A program made the position numbers and the translations under genes. The notes beneath the pieces were generated by a model that was given only the letters and a program-made list of their open reading frames with translations, was not told the origin of the DNA and did no database searches. 6,038 nucleotides of DNA from Spirochaetales bacterium (GTDB lineage Bacteria; Spirochaetota; Spirochaetia; ARS1246), in NCBI GenBank assembly GCA_018644745.1, contig JABGPX010000295.1, forward strand, positions 1 to 6,038, given 5' to 3'. Below, piece by piece: positions 5,845 through 6,038 of the stretch (its first letter is position 1; every line of letters starts with the position of its first letter).

Positions 5845-6038
5845 GTGAAAAAAACCTTGTTTATCTATATAGCTTTTTTTCTAGTGACAGCGGCCTTATC
5901 CTCGATGGGCACCGAGGATGGTACGGTCCCTGCGTATGAAGAGTTTCCCGAAGCGCTGGGTTTCCAATATGGGGAGATATCCGGCACCGGATTAAGCTAC
6001 CAATCCTGGAACGGTACTCTAGGGCTGCAGTATGCGGC
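5845..6038 (+). CDS. Exported protein of unknown function, possible outer-membrane beta-barrel, 3' end outside window
   Basis: Only the first 64 codons are present. Translation from GTG begins MKKTLFIYIAFFLVTAALSS, a clear signal peptide: two lysines, a hydrophobic stretch at about residues 4-18 and small residues around 16-22, where cleavage is likely. The mature start is polar and acidic (GTEDGTVPAYEEFPEA), then alternates Gly, aromatic and small residues (LGFQYGEISGTGLSYQSWNG), as at the start of small outer-membrane barrels; this last reading is tentative. GGAG lies seven bases before the GTG (AGGAG at 5834-5838), the best ribosome site in the window and the reason for the GTG start. Transcription is divergent from the sugar operon, so a shared function is not implied. 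No family can be assigned from this fragment. Confidence 0.75.
   Translation, partial: MKKTLFIYIAFFLVTAALSSMGTEDGTVPAYEEFPEALGFQYGEISGTGLSYQSWNGTLGLQYA

Noticed and set aside
1..6038. CRISPR arrays, insertion sequences, tRNA or rRNA genes
   Set aside because: No regularly spaced repeats, transposase motifs, terminal inverted repeats or cloverleaf-like segments were seen on either strand.

Overview
The window looks like chromosomal DNA from a Gram-negative bacterium with moderate GC. It holds a partial sulfatase, a small repeat coiled-coil membrane protein, a large polytopic GT-C-type membrane protein, a compact three-gene operon (NAD-dependent epimerase, UbiA-type prenyltransferase, GtrA) and the start of a secreted, possibly outer-membrane, protein. 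The style of the coiled-coil protein and of the exported protein at the right end reminds me of spirochaetes, but this is an impression from sequence style and not a phylogenetic result.

Layout. Positions 940-1 (minus) encode a type I sulfatase whose reading frame is open across the whole visible part except for two in-frame TAG codons; its 3' end lies outside the window. A divergent intergenic region (941-1156) carries several inverted repeats and candidate promoters. Positions 1157-1573 (plus) encode a coiled-coil protein with a C-terminal membrane anchor and two 18-residue repeats. Positions 1675-3384 (plus) encode a DUF2723/GT-C-like membrane protein. It converges on, and overlaps by 22 bases, the last gene of a minus-strand operon. 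In transcription order that operon is the NAD-dependent epimerase (5716-4679), the UbiA-family polyprenyl-phosphate phosphoribosyltransferase-like protein (4663-3785) and the GtrA-family protein (3770-3363), with gaps of only 14-15 bases. A 128-base divergent region separates it from a signal-peptide-bearing protein that starts at 5845 and runs off the right edge.

How the genes may work together. UbiA enzymes of this kind build a polyprenyl-phosphate-linked pentose from PRPP, short-chain epimerases modify the sugar, GtrA proteins are linked to transport of lipid-linked sugars across the inner membrane, and GT-C enzymes use such donors on the periplasmic side. The four genes at 1675-5716 therefore look like much of a lipid-linked sugar pathway, with the convergent DUF2723 protein as a possible final transferase. 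This is inference from families and arrangement; no phosphatase or DprE1-like oxidase is visible here.

The most unusual observations are the two amber codons in an otherwise undamaged sulfatase frame, the epimerase and UbiA genes being in the same frame and separated by a single TAG, and the dyad symmetries placed on candidate promoters.
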